Assembly (NCBI GenBank): GCA_026120185.1 | Contig: JANUWF010002278.1 | Span: 1,022,501-1,086,500, forward strand | From: Voacanga thouarsii | Taxonomy: Eukaryota > Streptophyta > Magnoliopsida > Gentianales > Apocynaceae | Length of the DNA: 64,000 nucleotides | Direction: 5' to 3' | Shown here: piece after piece, positions 33,986 to 46,279 of the stretch | Position numbering within the stretch: the first letter of the stretch is position 1 | Layout: every line of letters starts with the position of its first letter | The notes under the pieces: generated by a model | The model's input: the letters and a program-made list of their open reading frames with translations, nothing else | What the model was told of the DNA's origin: nothing | Database searches by the model: none | Program-made: the position numbers and the translations under genes

Positions 33986-35928
33986 TGTTGGAATGCATGC
34001 CCTCAAACTATGTATTTGATGTAAATTCGATATAATAAATAAAAATTTTTATTCTCAAATTTTTTTATGTAATTTTACTTTAATTTGTTTCACACAATCT
34101 TGTTGGAAATGACCAATTGTATTTAAGTAAGTGATCCATGTGAATAAAGGTCTTTCACAGTAAGGTATAGATTATAGATTACTTAACATATAAAAATGTA
34201 GTTCTTAACCAGATAATGAGAATGGGAATCTTATTAGGTTTACGGTTATTATACTATGAATTCCAAATGGAAAATAATTTACCTTTAACCAGTGAGTAGT
34301 CTATTCACTTCATAGTATAAATGTATTTAGTATACGTTGAATAGGAGCCATAGTAGTAGCTTCTCAAATTACTAAAAAATTAAACCCAGACTATTACAAC
34401 TATAACGTAGACTAATACCTTACGGATTGAGTATAGGTCGATGGTCTAATGAAGCTGGGAGCATATACTTTGATATACTGCAGATAAGATTCTACTGTAA
34501 GACTAATATACTTATATGTTAGGTATATGTGACCAATTAATTAAGATAGAATTATACAAGATTACTTCTATACTCCTGTTAGAGATATCGCCCCTTGTGA
34601 CTGTCCAAATGATCTAGAGATCCAGGGCCCTAGGAAACATAACTTGGATATTTACTTTAGGGTAGCTCCCTAGTAAAGTAGAAACATTCTAGAAAGTCGT
34701 GGACCATTAGACTAGAAATCTAAGGATAGTAAATGTCATTTAAAGAGATGTTAGTACATTATTTTCTCTCTAAATAAATGGTGTTACGTAGAGGGTATTT
34801 TAGTCATAATACATATAGCTCGAAGACAATGCTACACGCAACAATGTCCTTAGGGTCAATATTTCCTTATAGTGATAATAGAAAATATTTAAGATACAAA
34901 ATACAACTATTTCTATAGAATGGGTATTTTAGTCATTTTAGTAGCTAAGGATGATATGTCTTTTGGTCCTCGGAATAACCTGTAAATCCTAATTAATTTT
35001 GAGTTGAGAAAATGGTCTTGATTAAAGAGGATTTTAGTTTATTCAAGAAGTCTAATTTATTATTGAGTTGGAATAAAATAAAAGGTCCAGAAATATTAAA
35101 TTAATTACCTAATTTAATTGGTTAATTAATTATTCAGGGCCTAAGTCGAGATTGAATAATTAGAAATTAACTTGGGCCAAAACTAGGTATAAGGTTTGAT
35201 AAATTATTTTTGGTCTTTTTAAATTTTTTATTTATTTATGGGCTTTATTGGTCCAAGATTAATAAATAATTAAGGTTTATTATTTATTTATGGGCTTATT
35301 AGTCCAAGAAAAAATAAATAATAAAGCCTAGCTCGATAGCATGGACCGAGGTCCACAGACCAACACTAGGTTTAGCTAGTTTACCCTAGCTAAACATCTT
35401 CTGGTAGAGATAGGGTGAATGACATCCAGAGATATACATGCATATAGATGTATCCGGTAGTTGGTTGTTCAGTGTAAGTGAAAAAAATATTTTTTTTCTT
35501 TGTCTCAGAGTTTCATGGATAGCTAGAAAAACAAGAAAACTCTCTCATGTCTTCTCTTTCTTTGAGTTTCCTATTCTTCTGAAAATAGAAACAGAGAAAT
35601 TAGTTCTCTTTGATCTTGCTTTGTAGCAATTGATCAAGAGAAACAAGGCCAGTGGTTTTCCTTTCCCTGTTGCTTTCACTGGCAATATATAGATAGTGGT
35701 CATATTCTAGAAGATCGAAGGATTTGCATTAATGCATAAAAGCCGCAGACATGTAGGATTATCTCTGGAATCTTCACGTCGATCACCAATAGGTAAAGCA
35801 GGCATGTCCTCGTCTCAGCTTGAGCAGTACAAATAGCCTCCTAAACGTAGAGGTATAATGCTTTTGAGCCTTCTGTTATGCGTGTTTTTATACTTCTATG
35901 AGTGCATTGTTTGCTCGATCCACTTTCA
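33986..35928 (+). repeat. 5' LTR of Copia B
   Basis: Begins TGTTGGAATGCATGCCCTC and ends CTCGATCCACTTTCA, 1943 bp, next to the primer site. It aligns with 41726-43691 throughout. Confidence 0.9.
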
Positions 35929-35930
35929 TG

Positions 35931-35943
35931 TGGTATCAGAGCC
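35931..35943 (+). promoter_or_regulatory. Primer binding site of Copia B
   Basis: TGGTATCAGAGCC two bases after the LTR, complementary to initiator tRNA-Met as in Copia A. Confidence 0.9.
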
Positions 35944-37830
35944 TGGTTACTGGAAAACATAGGATGCATGCTAGGCTAATAATATTAGCCAGATCTAATT
36001 TGAACTTGTTGCTGGATCCTTCATGTTTTTTCTATTTTCAGCAGAAAGCCTTGTAAGCCTCAAGAGTGGAGGCATTGGTCTTTCTAAATCTCTGTGTTTT
36101 TCCTTTATTTTTCTTTGAGATCTTATGTAAGCCTGATTTATAGACATAGGTCATTGTGGTTTATGAAAACAATCTATTTTTTTTAGTTTTTATGATCAAC
36201 CAAAGCCTATAGAAGTGCTCTGTGTGAAAAACAAAGAAGAACAGGGGAGGAAGAACAATGAAGAAAACGAAGAAAATCAAAACTTTAGGAAACAGACGGG
36301 CTAGGAAAGTTGCAAAGTAGCCTAGGGATGGTACCCTAGGCAACCTAGGAAGGATCTAGGCCACCCAGGTGTGGTCCTAGGCTACCCAGGGACCTCTTAA
36401 GCTGCCCAAGGATCTCTCAGGCGGCCTAGGAAAATCCTAGGCAACCCAGGAAACTCCTAGGCTGCCGAAGGTTCTCCCAGGTAGCATAGGGAACTTCTAG
36501 GCTACCCAGGGAACTTTCAGGTGGCCTAGGACACTCCTAGGTAGCCTAGGGGTAGTCCTAGGCTACCTAGGGGTGGTTCTATGCAATTTGGGCTCTACGC
36601 GATTCTAGTTTTAGTCCGGTTTAGGTCGCAATTTTTTTTTAGAGCTGTATAAGTTATCTTTGTGTAATTTTTCATTTTCTTTTGGGTCCCAAACCATACA
36701 TGGTTACTTTTATGAAATAGTTATATTTTTTAAATTTTTGCATGTAAAAAGTAGTAAAGGGACAAGGATTAAATAAGGAAATTAATTAAATTGAATTAAT
36801 ATGTTTAATCCATTTATTTGATCACTTAGGATTTTAAAGGATAGAAAAAGTCATGAAAAAACGTCTACAATTTTTCTAGCATGCTTTTTCCTTTTTGGGA
36901 TATTCCTAAGTGCATATTTTTCAAGACTAAAGTCTTGAAAAATATATTAACAAATAAAAAATAATTTTTTTAATTAATTAGGTATATTAACTTGGAACAA
37001 AATTAGTCCTTGATTATTCTCTCAAAGGTTTTGTATCCTTGACATAGAGAATAGTTGGATTTAGATATTTTGTAAGTTAATGGAAACCAATTTAATTATT
37101 TTTGCTTTAAAACATTTTTGTTAATATTATAACAAAATTAGAGACCAAAATCTCAAGAAAGTTTTTATGGAAATTTTTTTTGAAATCATTAAGTTTTTAA
37201 CTTAAAATTAATCCATAGAAAATCTCTCAAAGGTTGTTAACCTTGACATAGAGATTTTATTGGTTTACATATTTTATTTTGAGTTAAGAGAAAAATTAAT
37301 GTAACTTTTCGAAAAGATATTCTTTAGAAAACCTTTCGTTTAAAAGACTAAGTGGGAGAGGAATTTCAACAGTCCCATGGCTTCCATCATGGTCTTCATT
37401 AGATATCATGGTCTCCTCGGGTCACTCTGAGAGTGAACCAGTGTAGGATGTAAATTTTACAAAGATCTAGAACTAATAGAAAGGATATAATTAATACCTG
37501 AAACACATACTATGATCGGCCAACCCATATTGGAGGTTATAGTACGAGATCTGTCCATAAAAAATGAGAAAAAAATGACCATTTCATCGATAGAGTTAAC
37601 TTCTAGATCATCACCTAGAAGGGAAATTGATTGGTGGTGGTTAACACACTTAGTTTAGAAAATCTGTTAATCTTTCCAATAAGCTATGTCGGTTTTTCTA
37701 AGAGCCAAATTAACTATGTTAGAGATAATAGTGAGAGGGTAGTTATTATCAGTTTTAATAAAAGAAAAAAGTGCACAAATTTTTTATTGTACACAAACTA
37801 AGAATTTTTTTTTATTTTTTTATTTTAAAA
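35944..37830 (+). other. Untranslated leader of Copia B
   Basis: About 1.9 kb without a credible gene, AT-rich apart from the CCTAGG repeat array at 36318-36595. Further on, paired phrases around TCTCAAAGGTT and TTGACATAGAGA recur at 37020-37060 and 37215-37260, a local direct repeat about 195 bp apart. Confidence 0.55.
36318..36595. repeat. CCTAGG palindrome array in the Copia B leader
   Basis: I count 12 exact CCTAGG hexamers in about 280 bp, embedded in degenerate units of about 17-36 bp of the type TCCTAGGCTACCCAGGGA. The array is far more GC-rich than its surroundings. Any folding role in the RNA is inference. Confidence 0.85.
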
Positions 37831-38630
37831 AATGGTCAGTGGTGGTTCTTTAGTTCTTTGGTCATTATTTTCCGTGAGAATAAACTAACGGATCCAAACT
37901 ATATGGACTGGAAAAGGAACCTAGACATAATACTCACAGCGAAAGAGTATAAGTATACCTTGTACGAACCTTGTCCTATTTTTTGAGAAAGTCCACTAAA
38001 AAGGAGTGAGAGGCTAAAAAAGCATAAAAGAAGGCTGACAAAATGGTTCGATACTACATGTTAGCCTCCACGTCGAATGTGCTCCTGTCCAAACATGAGC
38101 ACATGGCCACTACATACGAAATTAGCACGTCATTGGCCACCATGTTCACTGATAAGAGTCGACCCGCGAGGCAGGAGGCTCTTAGGACAATCTTGAACAC
38201 CAAGATGGCTGAGAGAGAATTAACCAGGGAGCATATTCTCAAGATGATTAATGCTTTTGAAGAAAAGAAGTCCTGGGGGCCACTATTGACCCTAAAAGCC
38301 AAGTGGACATGGTTCTTAAGACTTTACCAGACTTCCTTGCTCAGTTCAAGTTAAATTACAATATGAACAAGTTAAAGATGACTCTAACGGAGCTGATGAA
38401 GAAGTTCCAAATGGCAAAAAAAGTCATGAGGCCTCAGTCTAAGGCCTTGGTTGCTAAGTCGTCTTCTTCAATAATCGAGGCCAAACCCAGAAAGTTAAAA
38501 AAGAAGAAAGGAAAGCTGACAACCTAACCCAACAACAAGCCCAAAGGAAAATACTTTAAATACGGCAAAAAGAGACACTGAAAAAATGAGTGTCCATAAC
38601 TTTTGGCCAAAAAAAACCCTACAGGTAAAA
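37831..38630 (+). pseudogene. Copia B gag (broken)
   Basis: Fragments in shifting frames: LTDPNYMDWKRNLDIILTAKE, then after a stop VRYYMLASTSNVLLSKHE, ALRTILNTKMAERELTREH, and MVLKTLPDFLAQFKLNYNMN. The order matches the copia gag UBN2-type domain. The nucleocapsid zinc knuckle near 38555-38600 reads YFKYGKKRH with both leading cysteines changed to tyrosine and a stop after the histidine. Gag would form the particle around the RNA; this copy cannot. Confidence 0.8.
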
Positions 38631-38639
38631 CTTACTACC

Positions 38640-39760
38640 TTAAGTCTATTACAATGATTGGATCATCATCCATTTAGATTGTTGATTGCAGAGCCACTAA
38701 CTATATCTGTAACTTCTTGCAGGGGTTTAGAAAGATAAGGAGACTCGGGAAAAATGAGCATGGTCTCCAAGCAGAAAATGGAGCACAACTATTGGCTCAA
38801 GCAGTAAGAGATCTAGAACTTCATTTTGATTGTAATAAAATAACTTTATTAAGGGATATTTTATGTGTACCCTGTTTTAAACAGAATTTGATTTTATTTG
38901 CAAAGCTTATTAATTATGGTTATTCTGTTCATTCCGCTTTTGTATTTTTATCAGTAGAGATGGAAATATTTCATGTACTGGGTACATGTATGAAAATTTA
39001 TTCTTGATAAATCTTATTAACAATCAAACAAATAATGCTCAAAGTGAACCTTTAAATAAGAAGAGAAATGACAATATTAATGACTCATATTTATGGCAAT
39101 TAAGGTTGAGTCACATTAACTCAACCAAGATTTAGAGGCTAATCTATAATGGGCCTTTAACTCATTGAAATTAAAAAGTTAGCTTCAGTATGAATCATGC
39201 ATTATGGGAAAGATTATCAAAAGGTCTTTTACCCAATAGGTAGAAAGAGCCAAGAAAATACTAAGTTTAGTTCATACTGATGTGGGTGGTTCCCTATCCA
39301 CACCAGTTAGTGAAAGTTTTGAGTACTTCATCACGTTCATGGATGATTGAGGTTCAATTACGCTTACCTAATGAGATACAAGTATAACTCTTTTGACAAG
39401 TTCAAAGAGTATAAGGATAAGGTAGAATATAGAACAAATAAACTAATCAAAACCTTTCGATCAGATCATAATAGAAAGTACCTCTTATGTGAGTTTAAGG
39501 ACAATATGGTACATCATGAAATAGTATCTCAACTCAATACTTCTAGAACACTCTAGCAAAATGGAGTAGCAGAGAGAATGAACAAAACATTAATAGAAAT
39601 GGTCCAAAGCATGATGTCTCATAAAACGCTCCCAATCTCTTTTTGGGGATATGCCCTACAAAAAGAAGTATATATTCTGAACTTAGTACCTTCTAAATTA
39701 GTACATAAGACGCCCTATAAGATGTGGACTAGCGAAAGCTAAGTCTAAACTATCTCAGAT
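38640..39760 (+). pseudogene. Copia B protease and integrase (broken)
   Basis: The protease region reads IVDCRATNYICNFLQGF, where relatives have VVDSGATNHICN, so the D-S-G active site is D-C-R here. The frame 38717-39007 follows (QAENGAQLLAQAVRDLELHF, LRDILCVPCFKQNLI). Integrase fragments include LVHTDVGGSLSTP, YFITFMDD, FRSDHNRKYL (second catalytic D kept) and NGVAERMNKTLIEMVQSMMS (catalytic E kept). Stops intervene throughout. Confidence 0.8.
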
Positions 39761-41700
39761 ATGGGGATATCCTACTTATGTATTAATTAAGGGTGATAAA
39801 TTGAAACCAATATTAGAATTATGCTATTTTGTTTGGTATCTAAAAGGGACAAAAAGTGGTTACTTTTATCATGATAGGAGCAAAAGGTACTAGTAAGTAC
39901 CAATGCTAGATACTTAGAGGATGAACAAAGTATGCCTACTAAAGGTTCAACTAGGATAGAACTCATGGAGAAATTGTCCGTTAAGTTAATTTCTAACAAC
40001 CCAATCATAGAACAAGAAGACACAAAACTAAAGGATACTGTACAAAAAGAGCATCGTATAGTGAGAAGGTATTTAGGGTTCTAGAAAGGTGGACTAGAGA
40101 AGTCTTTGACCTAGTCTCCTATCACCAAGAACAAGATCCCACTAGATATGAGGAAGCCATTATTGATGCCGATGCAGACATGTGGCGTGAAGTAATAAAA
40201 GCAGTGATTAAGTTTATGTACTTCAATTAGCCTATGTAGCTTTGCTTGAAGGGATAAAACCCGTTGGGTATCAGTGGGAATACAAGAGGAAGACATGAGT
40301 AGATTAGAATATGAAAACCTTCAAAGTTAGGCTTTTGGAGAAAGTGTATACTCAGAAAAAGGGGATCGATTATGAGGAAGCCTTTACCCTGGTAGCTATG
40401 CTAAAATCCATCTGTATATTGCTTGCCATCGCATATCATTATAACTATAAGATATAGCAAATAAATATCAAGACAGCCTTTCTGAATGGCCATCTTAGTA
40501 AAAGCATCTATATGCTCTAACCGAAAGGTTTCGTTGGGAAAAGCCAAGAATATATGGTTTCCAAGATTCATAAGTTCATTTATAGATCAAAAACAGGCAT
40601 CTAAAGTATGGAATATTCATTTTGATGAAACCATTAAGTCTTATAGATTTACTCAAAACCCGAATGAACCATGCGTGAATAGAAAATAAGAAGGTTTGAA
40701 TGTGGTTTTTCTTGTTTTGTATGTCGATGACATTCTACTTATTGGTAATGATGTAGAGACATTGTCATCAACAAAAGATTTGGCTATCTAGTCAATTTAG
40801 TATAAAAGACTTGGAAAAAGCTAGTTACATTCTCGATATCAAGCTTTTTAGAATAGGAAGTAGAGAATGTTAGGTTTATTCTAAGCAACATATATTGACA
40901 AGATATTTGCTAAGTTTAACTTGGACTCATACAAAGGGGCACAAATCCCTTGCAGACATGGGTTGTCTCTTTCTTTCAAACACTATCCTAAGACACAAGA
41001 AGAAAAAGACAAGATGAATAAAATTCCTTTTACTTCGGTTGTGAGAAGTCTCATGTACACCATATTGTGTACTAAGTTAGATACGTGTTCTATTGTAGAC
41101 TTAGTTAGTAGATATCAGTTAAACTCAGGAGAGGTGTATTGGCAAGTTGTAAAGAATATACTCAAGCATCTCAAGGGAACGAGAGATTATATGTTAGTTT
41201 ACAGGGTTGATGATTTAGTTCCTAATAGATACACAAACTCAGACTTCTAGGCAGATAAGGATGAAAGAAAATCCATTAGTGGATATGTCTTTACCTTGTC
41301 TACAAGAGCGATTTCATGGAAGAGTATCAAACAATCTTGTATTGCTGACTCAACCGTGGAAGCTGAGTATGTGGCAGTTTTAGAGGCATCTAAGAAAGTT
41401 GTTTGGCTCTGAAAGTTCTTTTCAGAACTTAGAGTTATTCCACACATGGACAAACCGACTATATTATATTGCGACAATTCAGGAGCTGTTTCGCAGTCAA
41501 AAAAATAGAGGAACCACAAGAAAGTTAAACACATTAAGAGGAAGTACCACCTGATCTAGGAATTTATTCAAAGACGAAAAATCGTTGTGGAATAGATAGC
41601 CTTGAAAAATAATCTAATAGATCCATTCACCAAGCTTTTAGCAAATAGAGTCTTTAGAAGACACTTAGATGCCATAGGGATGCGCATCTATGGGCTTACA
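39761..41700 (+). pseudogene. Copia B reverse transcriptase and RNase H (broken)
   Basis: Readable blocks are EAFTLVAMLKSICILLAIAYH, IKTAFLNGHLSKSIYML, VVFLVLYVDDILLIGND (YVDD active site, near 40720-40733), EKDKMNKIPFTSVVRSLMY, and RNase H with SISGYVFTLSTRAISWKS, DSTVEAEYVAVLEASKK and LYCDNSGAVSQSKK. The order is that of the copia pol 3' half. At least ten stops and frame changes occur. The family is close to Copia A in these motifs but the two are clearly distinct. Confidence 0.85.
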
Positions 41701-41713
41701 TAGCCTTAGAGTA

Positions 41714-41725
41714 CAAATAGGAGAT
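41714..41725 (+). promoter_or_regulatory. Polypurine tract of Copia B
   Basis: CAAATAGGAGAT immediately before the 3' LTR start. Confidence 0.65.
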
Positions 41726-43691
41726 TGATGAAATGTATGCCCTCAAACTATGTATCCTATGTAAATTTGATGTAATAAATAATTAAAAATTTTTATTCTC
41801 AAATTTGTTTGTGTAATTATACATTAATTTGTTTCGTACAATCTTGTTGGAAATGACCACCTATTGTGTTTAAGTAAGTGATCCAAGTGAATAGAGGTCT
41901 TTTACAGTAAAGTATGGATTATGGATTACCTAACACATAAAAAGCTAGTTCTTAAATAGATAATGAGAATAGGAATCTTATTAGATTTATGGTTATTATA
42001 CTATGAATTCTAAATGGGAAATGGCTTACCTTTAGCCAGTACGTAGTCCACTCACTTCATAGTATAAGTATATTTTGTATACGTAGAACAAGACCTGTAG
42101 TAGTGGTTTCTCAAAGTACTAAAATAATAGAAACCCAAACTACTATAGCTACAATGTAGATTAATAACCTAAGATTTGAGTATAGGTTGGTAGTCTATGG
42201 AAATTGGGAGTATATAATTTGATATACTGTATGTGAGATTCTACTGTAGAACCAATACACTTGCATATTAGGTATGTATAACCAGTTAGTTAATATAGAC
42301 TTATACAAGATAGTTTCTATGCTCCTGTTGAAGATATCGCTTATTGTGACAGTCTGAATGGTCTAGAGATCTAGGGCCCTATGAAACATAACTTGGATGT
42401 TTACTTTAGAATAGCTCCTTAGTAAAGCGAAAACATTCTAGGAAGTCATCGACTATTAGACAAGAGGTTTAAGGATGGTAGATGTCAATTAGGGAGGTGT
42501 TAGTACACTATTTCCTCTCCAAATAAATAGCGTTACGTAGAGGAGTATTTTAGTTATAACACCAATAGGTTGAAGACAATGCTACATGCAACATTGTCCT
42601 TTGGGTCAATATTTTCTTATGGTGATAATAGAAAATATTTAAAATTTAAAATACAGCTATTTCTATAGCAAAAGTATTTTGGACATTTTAGTAGTTAAGG
42701 ACGATGTGTCTTTTAGTCCTTGAAATAGCCCGTAAGTTATAATTAATTTTGGATTGAGAAAATAGTCTTCATTAAAGAGGATTTTATTTTATTCAAGAAG
42801 TTTAATTTATTATTAGGTTGGAATAAAATCAAAGGTCCAAAGAGATTAAATTAATTATCTAATTTAATTAGTTAATTAATTATTCAGGGCATGAGTCCAA
42901 ATTGAATAATTAGAAATTAACTTATGCCTAAACTAGGTATAAGGCTTGATAAATTATTTTTTTGTTTTTAAGGGTTGGTTTATTTATCTATGAGTTTCAT
43001 TAGTCTAAGATTAAATAAATAACTAAGGTTTATTTTTATTTATGGGCTTATAAGTCCAAGACAAAATAAATAATAAAGCCTAGCTTGATAGCATGAACCG
43101 AGGTCCACGAAACCTGAACTAGGTTTAGCTAGTTTACCCTAGCTAAACACTTTCTAATAAAGATAGGGTGAATGATATTCAAAGATATGAATACATATAG
43201 ATGTATCCAAAAGTTGGTTGTTCACTGTAAGTGAAAAAAATATTTTTTTTTCTCTATCTCAGAGTTTCGCGGATAGCTAGAAAAAACAAGAAAACTCTCT
43301 CTCTCTCTCGTCTTTTCTTTCTCTAGGTTTTCTATTCTTCTGAAAATAGAAACAGAGAACTTAGTTCTCTTTGATCTTGCTCTTTAGCAATCGATCAAGA
43401 GAAATAAGGCCAATGGTTTTTCTTTCCCTGCTACTTTCATCGGCGATATATAGGCAGTGGTCATGTTCTTAAAGATTGAAGGATTTGTGTTAATACATAA
43501 ATGCCATAGACTTGCGGGATTATCTCTGGAATCTTCACGTCGATCACCGGTGGGTGAAATAGGCACATTCTCGTCTCAACCTAACCAGTTTCCAAAAAGC
43601 CTCCTAAACATAGAGGTATAATGTTTTTTAGCCTTCTTTTGTACGTGTTTTTATACTTCTATGAGTGCATTGTTTGCTCAATCCACTTTCA
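41726..43691 (+). repeat. 3' LTR of Copia B
   Basis: Begins TGATGAAATGTATGCCCTC and ends CTCAATCCACTTTCA, 1966 bp. Compared with the 5' LTR the second base pair of the TGTTGG start has decayed to TGATGA, and many further substitutions and small indels are visible. Confidence 0.9.
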
Positions 43692-44338
43692 AAAACAAGT
43701 TAAGATACTCAAAACATATAATAGATTAGAATTCTTTAATGCGTTTTTCAATAAGTTTTGTAACAAAAATGATATAGTGAGGTACCGTACTATGTGACAT
43801 ACACCACAGAATGATGGAATTGTAGAACACGTGAACATAACACTTCCATAGTGTGCTCAATGCATGCAATTGAATATGGACTTTCAAAGTAATTTTAGGC
43901 TAACGTAGTTAATACCGCTTGTTATCTTGTGACTAAATTTTCATCAACTGTAATTTATTTTAATACTCTTCAAGAGGTATGATTCAGTTCCCCCTCTTAT
44001 TATTCTAGCTTAGTATCCTGCTTATGCTCATGTTAATGACGGTAAACTGGAGCCGAGGGTAATAAAATACATATTTCTAAGGTATGTTATTGGAGCTAAA
44101 GAGTATAAATTATGGTGTACTAAAAAAAATAGAATTCTAAAATTTATTATTAGTAGAGATGTTATTTTGACAAGTTTGCTATATTTGGCTAAAGAGAATA
44201 GCTTAGTGATCTTAAAGATAATAAATATCAGGGTGCTAATAAGAAGATGGAATTTAAGACTACAAAACTTGTAGAACAGCTCAAGAATGTACAAGAATGA
44301 GAATCACAAAGCATAGCAAGAAGGAGAGTAAAGAGAGA
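43692..44338 (+). pseudogene. Copia C fragment 2: integrase core and C-terminal part
   Basis: The frame reads VKILKTYNRLEFFN, IVRYRTM, HTPQNDGIVEHVNIT, then AYAHVNDGKLEPRVIKYIFL and GAKEYKLWC, and a basic tail. These are the copia integrase second catalytic region, the Q-N-G-x-x-E region, and the linker before reverse transcriptase. The second catalytic aspartate (TDNG in relatives) reads TYNR. The fragment stops at 44338, where the LTR of the minus-strand chromovirus begins, so this copia was hit twice more after Copia B or before it. Confidence 0.82.
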
Positions 44339-45606
44339 TGTAACACCCTACTACCTATGTATCCTGAAAGATGGGGATGTCACCCCATCCAGAGTGTCGG
44401 GTCTATATGACAAGGTAACAAAACTCAAAAGAAAATAAATTGTCCAAATCTATTACATTAGAAAATACAAGTCTTAAGCTTCCAAAACAAATGTCTCAAA
44501 AGGAAATAAACACACTGAACATCAAAATAAAACTTCAGTCTCTTATAAGAGTCACAACCTTCAAAGCTAATAACATGAAAACATGATATAAAAGAGTATG
44601 AGAATTGCTTCTCAGTAAGTTTTGTATGTACTCATGAGATTTAAAGTATTTCATGGATACACAATAGCAATAGTTGGAAAAATGTGTTTGCAAGTCAAAG
44701 CTCATCTTTTTCAAAACACTGAGTAGTATTTTATATAATTTTTACATGATAACACATCAGAACAATTTTTAGTAAGATTAACCACTCAACAACAAACACC
44801 TAGACTATGAAACCTTGCATCATAGCCCCTGCCATGAAACCCTACATCATGACAAAGTACAACAAAGCTCTGTATCTCTGTGTAGTGGGTGATCAATCCA
44901 CAGGTGAGATACTTCTCCATCTCTACACCCAAATTTACCGGATGTCCAATTCGGGATAACAGTCCACTTGGATTGAGTTATTAGCTTGGATCAGCCTGAC
45001 TTACTAGGACTGTTACCTTATCCAAGCAAAGCTTATTTCTTAGAGGTGGCCACCAGCTAATTTTCAAAAGCTAGTCCTAACAGCCTACTCTTATTGAGTA
45101 CTCAACAAATCAATATCCTACTCAAGGATCATTCTCAAATCAATGAATCAATATCAATCTCAAAAAATCTCTTTTAGACCTTAGTCAAGCAAGCATGGTT
45201 TTAGAATAGCTAGCTTGAAATCATTTGAAAAATAAAATGATGTTTTATTTGAAATCTTTGTTTGAACAAAACTCTTTTATCAGAAAAATAAACCATGTTG
45301 CAACCCAAGAAATCACATTTTAATTCAGCATCATACTATAAACGACTTGCAAATGAGAGCATTAACGAACAAAGTTTTACGTAAGGACTTACGTGAACTA
45401 GCTTTCTCAAATAGATGATCATATCAGCTTGATCTTCACACTTGATTATCACGCTCGTTTAATAACAAATTGTAAAAGTCCTCATCAAGTATTATTTCAC
45501 CAACAACTTAACTCAACATAAAGTTATGATAGACATAATCATAATCAACATCTCAACTGAGACAGATCAATATAACCTTCAAACACCAATAGACAATCAA
45601 CTCTTA

Positions 45607-46241
45607 TGATGAAGGTACATCACATACTTTTTTTTTTAGTGTTTTTGCGTTTTAATTATGATAAATTCTTGTTTAAATCATTACTCACACACCATTTTCA
45701 TCTTTTTGTAGGAAATAAAGAAAATACCAATTTGAGATGATAAAGATAAAAAAGGAGGAAAATGGAGCAAAAATAAAGAACAATTAAAGAATTGCACAAG
45801 ACCTAGGTAGCCTACTAGTACTTCCCTAGGCCACCTAGAAGAAGACCAAGGCAGGCAAGAGAGGAAAATGGTGGCCAAGAGAAGTTAAGCTTCCCTAAAA
45901 TGCAAGTAGCCTAGGAGAAGGCAGCCTAGGCCCTAGCCTACCAAGATGAAGCAGCATAAAACAAGGCACAACAACATGGCGGCGCAAGGAATTTCTATTT
46001 CCCTAGGCCGCCTAGGATGAGAAGAAGAAAATATTTTGCTGAGGAGAGGGGCGGCCTAAGGAGGTATAACTTCCCTAGGCTACCCGGGAAAAAAAGAAAA
46101 TAGTAGAAAAAATGCAACCTGGCAGCCTTCCTAGGATGCCTACTTGTCCAAAAACATGGCGGCCTAGGGAAGCAACTTCCTAGGCCAACCACTTGTCTAG
46201 ATTCACGCAGTTTTGCAAGTTTTCTGATTTTCTTTCATCGT

Positions 46242-46279
<38 letters not shown>

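Larger units (their letters stand above)
33986..43691 (+). mobile_element. Copia B: full-length, degenerate Ty1/copia retrotransposon
   Basis: LTRs at 33986-35928 and 41726-43691, a tRNA-Met type primer site, gag-pol remnants and a polypurine tract. An exact AAAAC duplication flanks it (33981-33985 and 43692-43696), and removing it restores the Copia C frame. Its LTRs differ visibly at many positions, so it is older than Copia A. All genes contain multiple stops. A related solo LTR is present at 48764-50689. Confidence 0.92.

Noticed and set aside
36318..36595. CRISPR-like array (regular short repeats)
   Set aside because: Units are degenerate and irregular in length, the spacers are themselves repeats, and the context is a plant retrotransposon leader.
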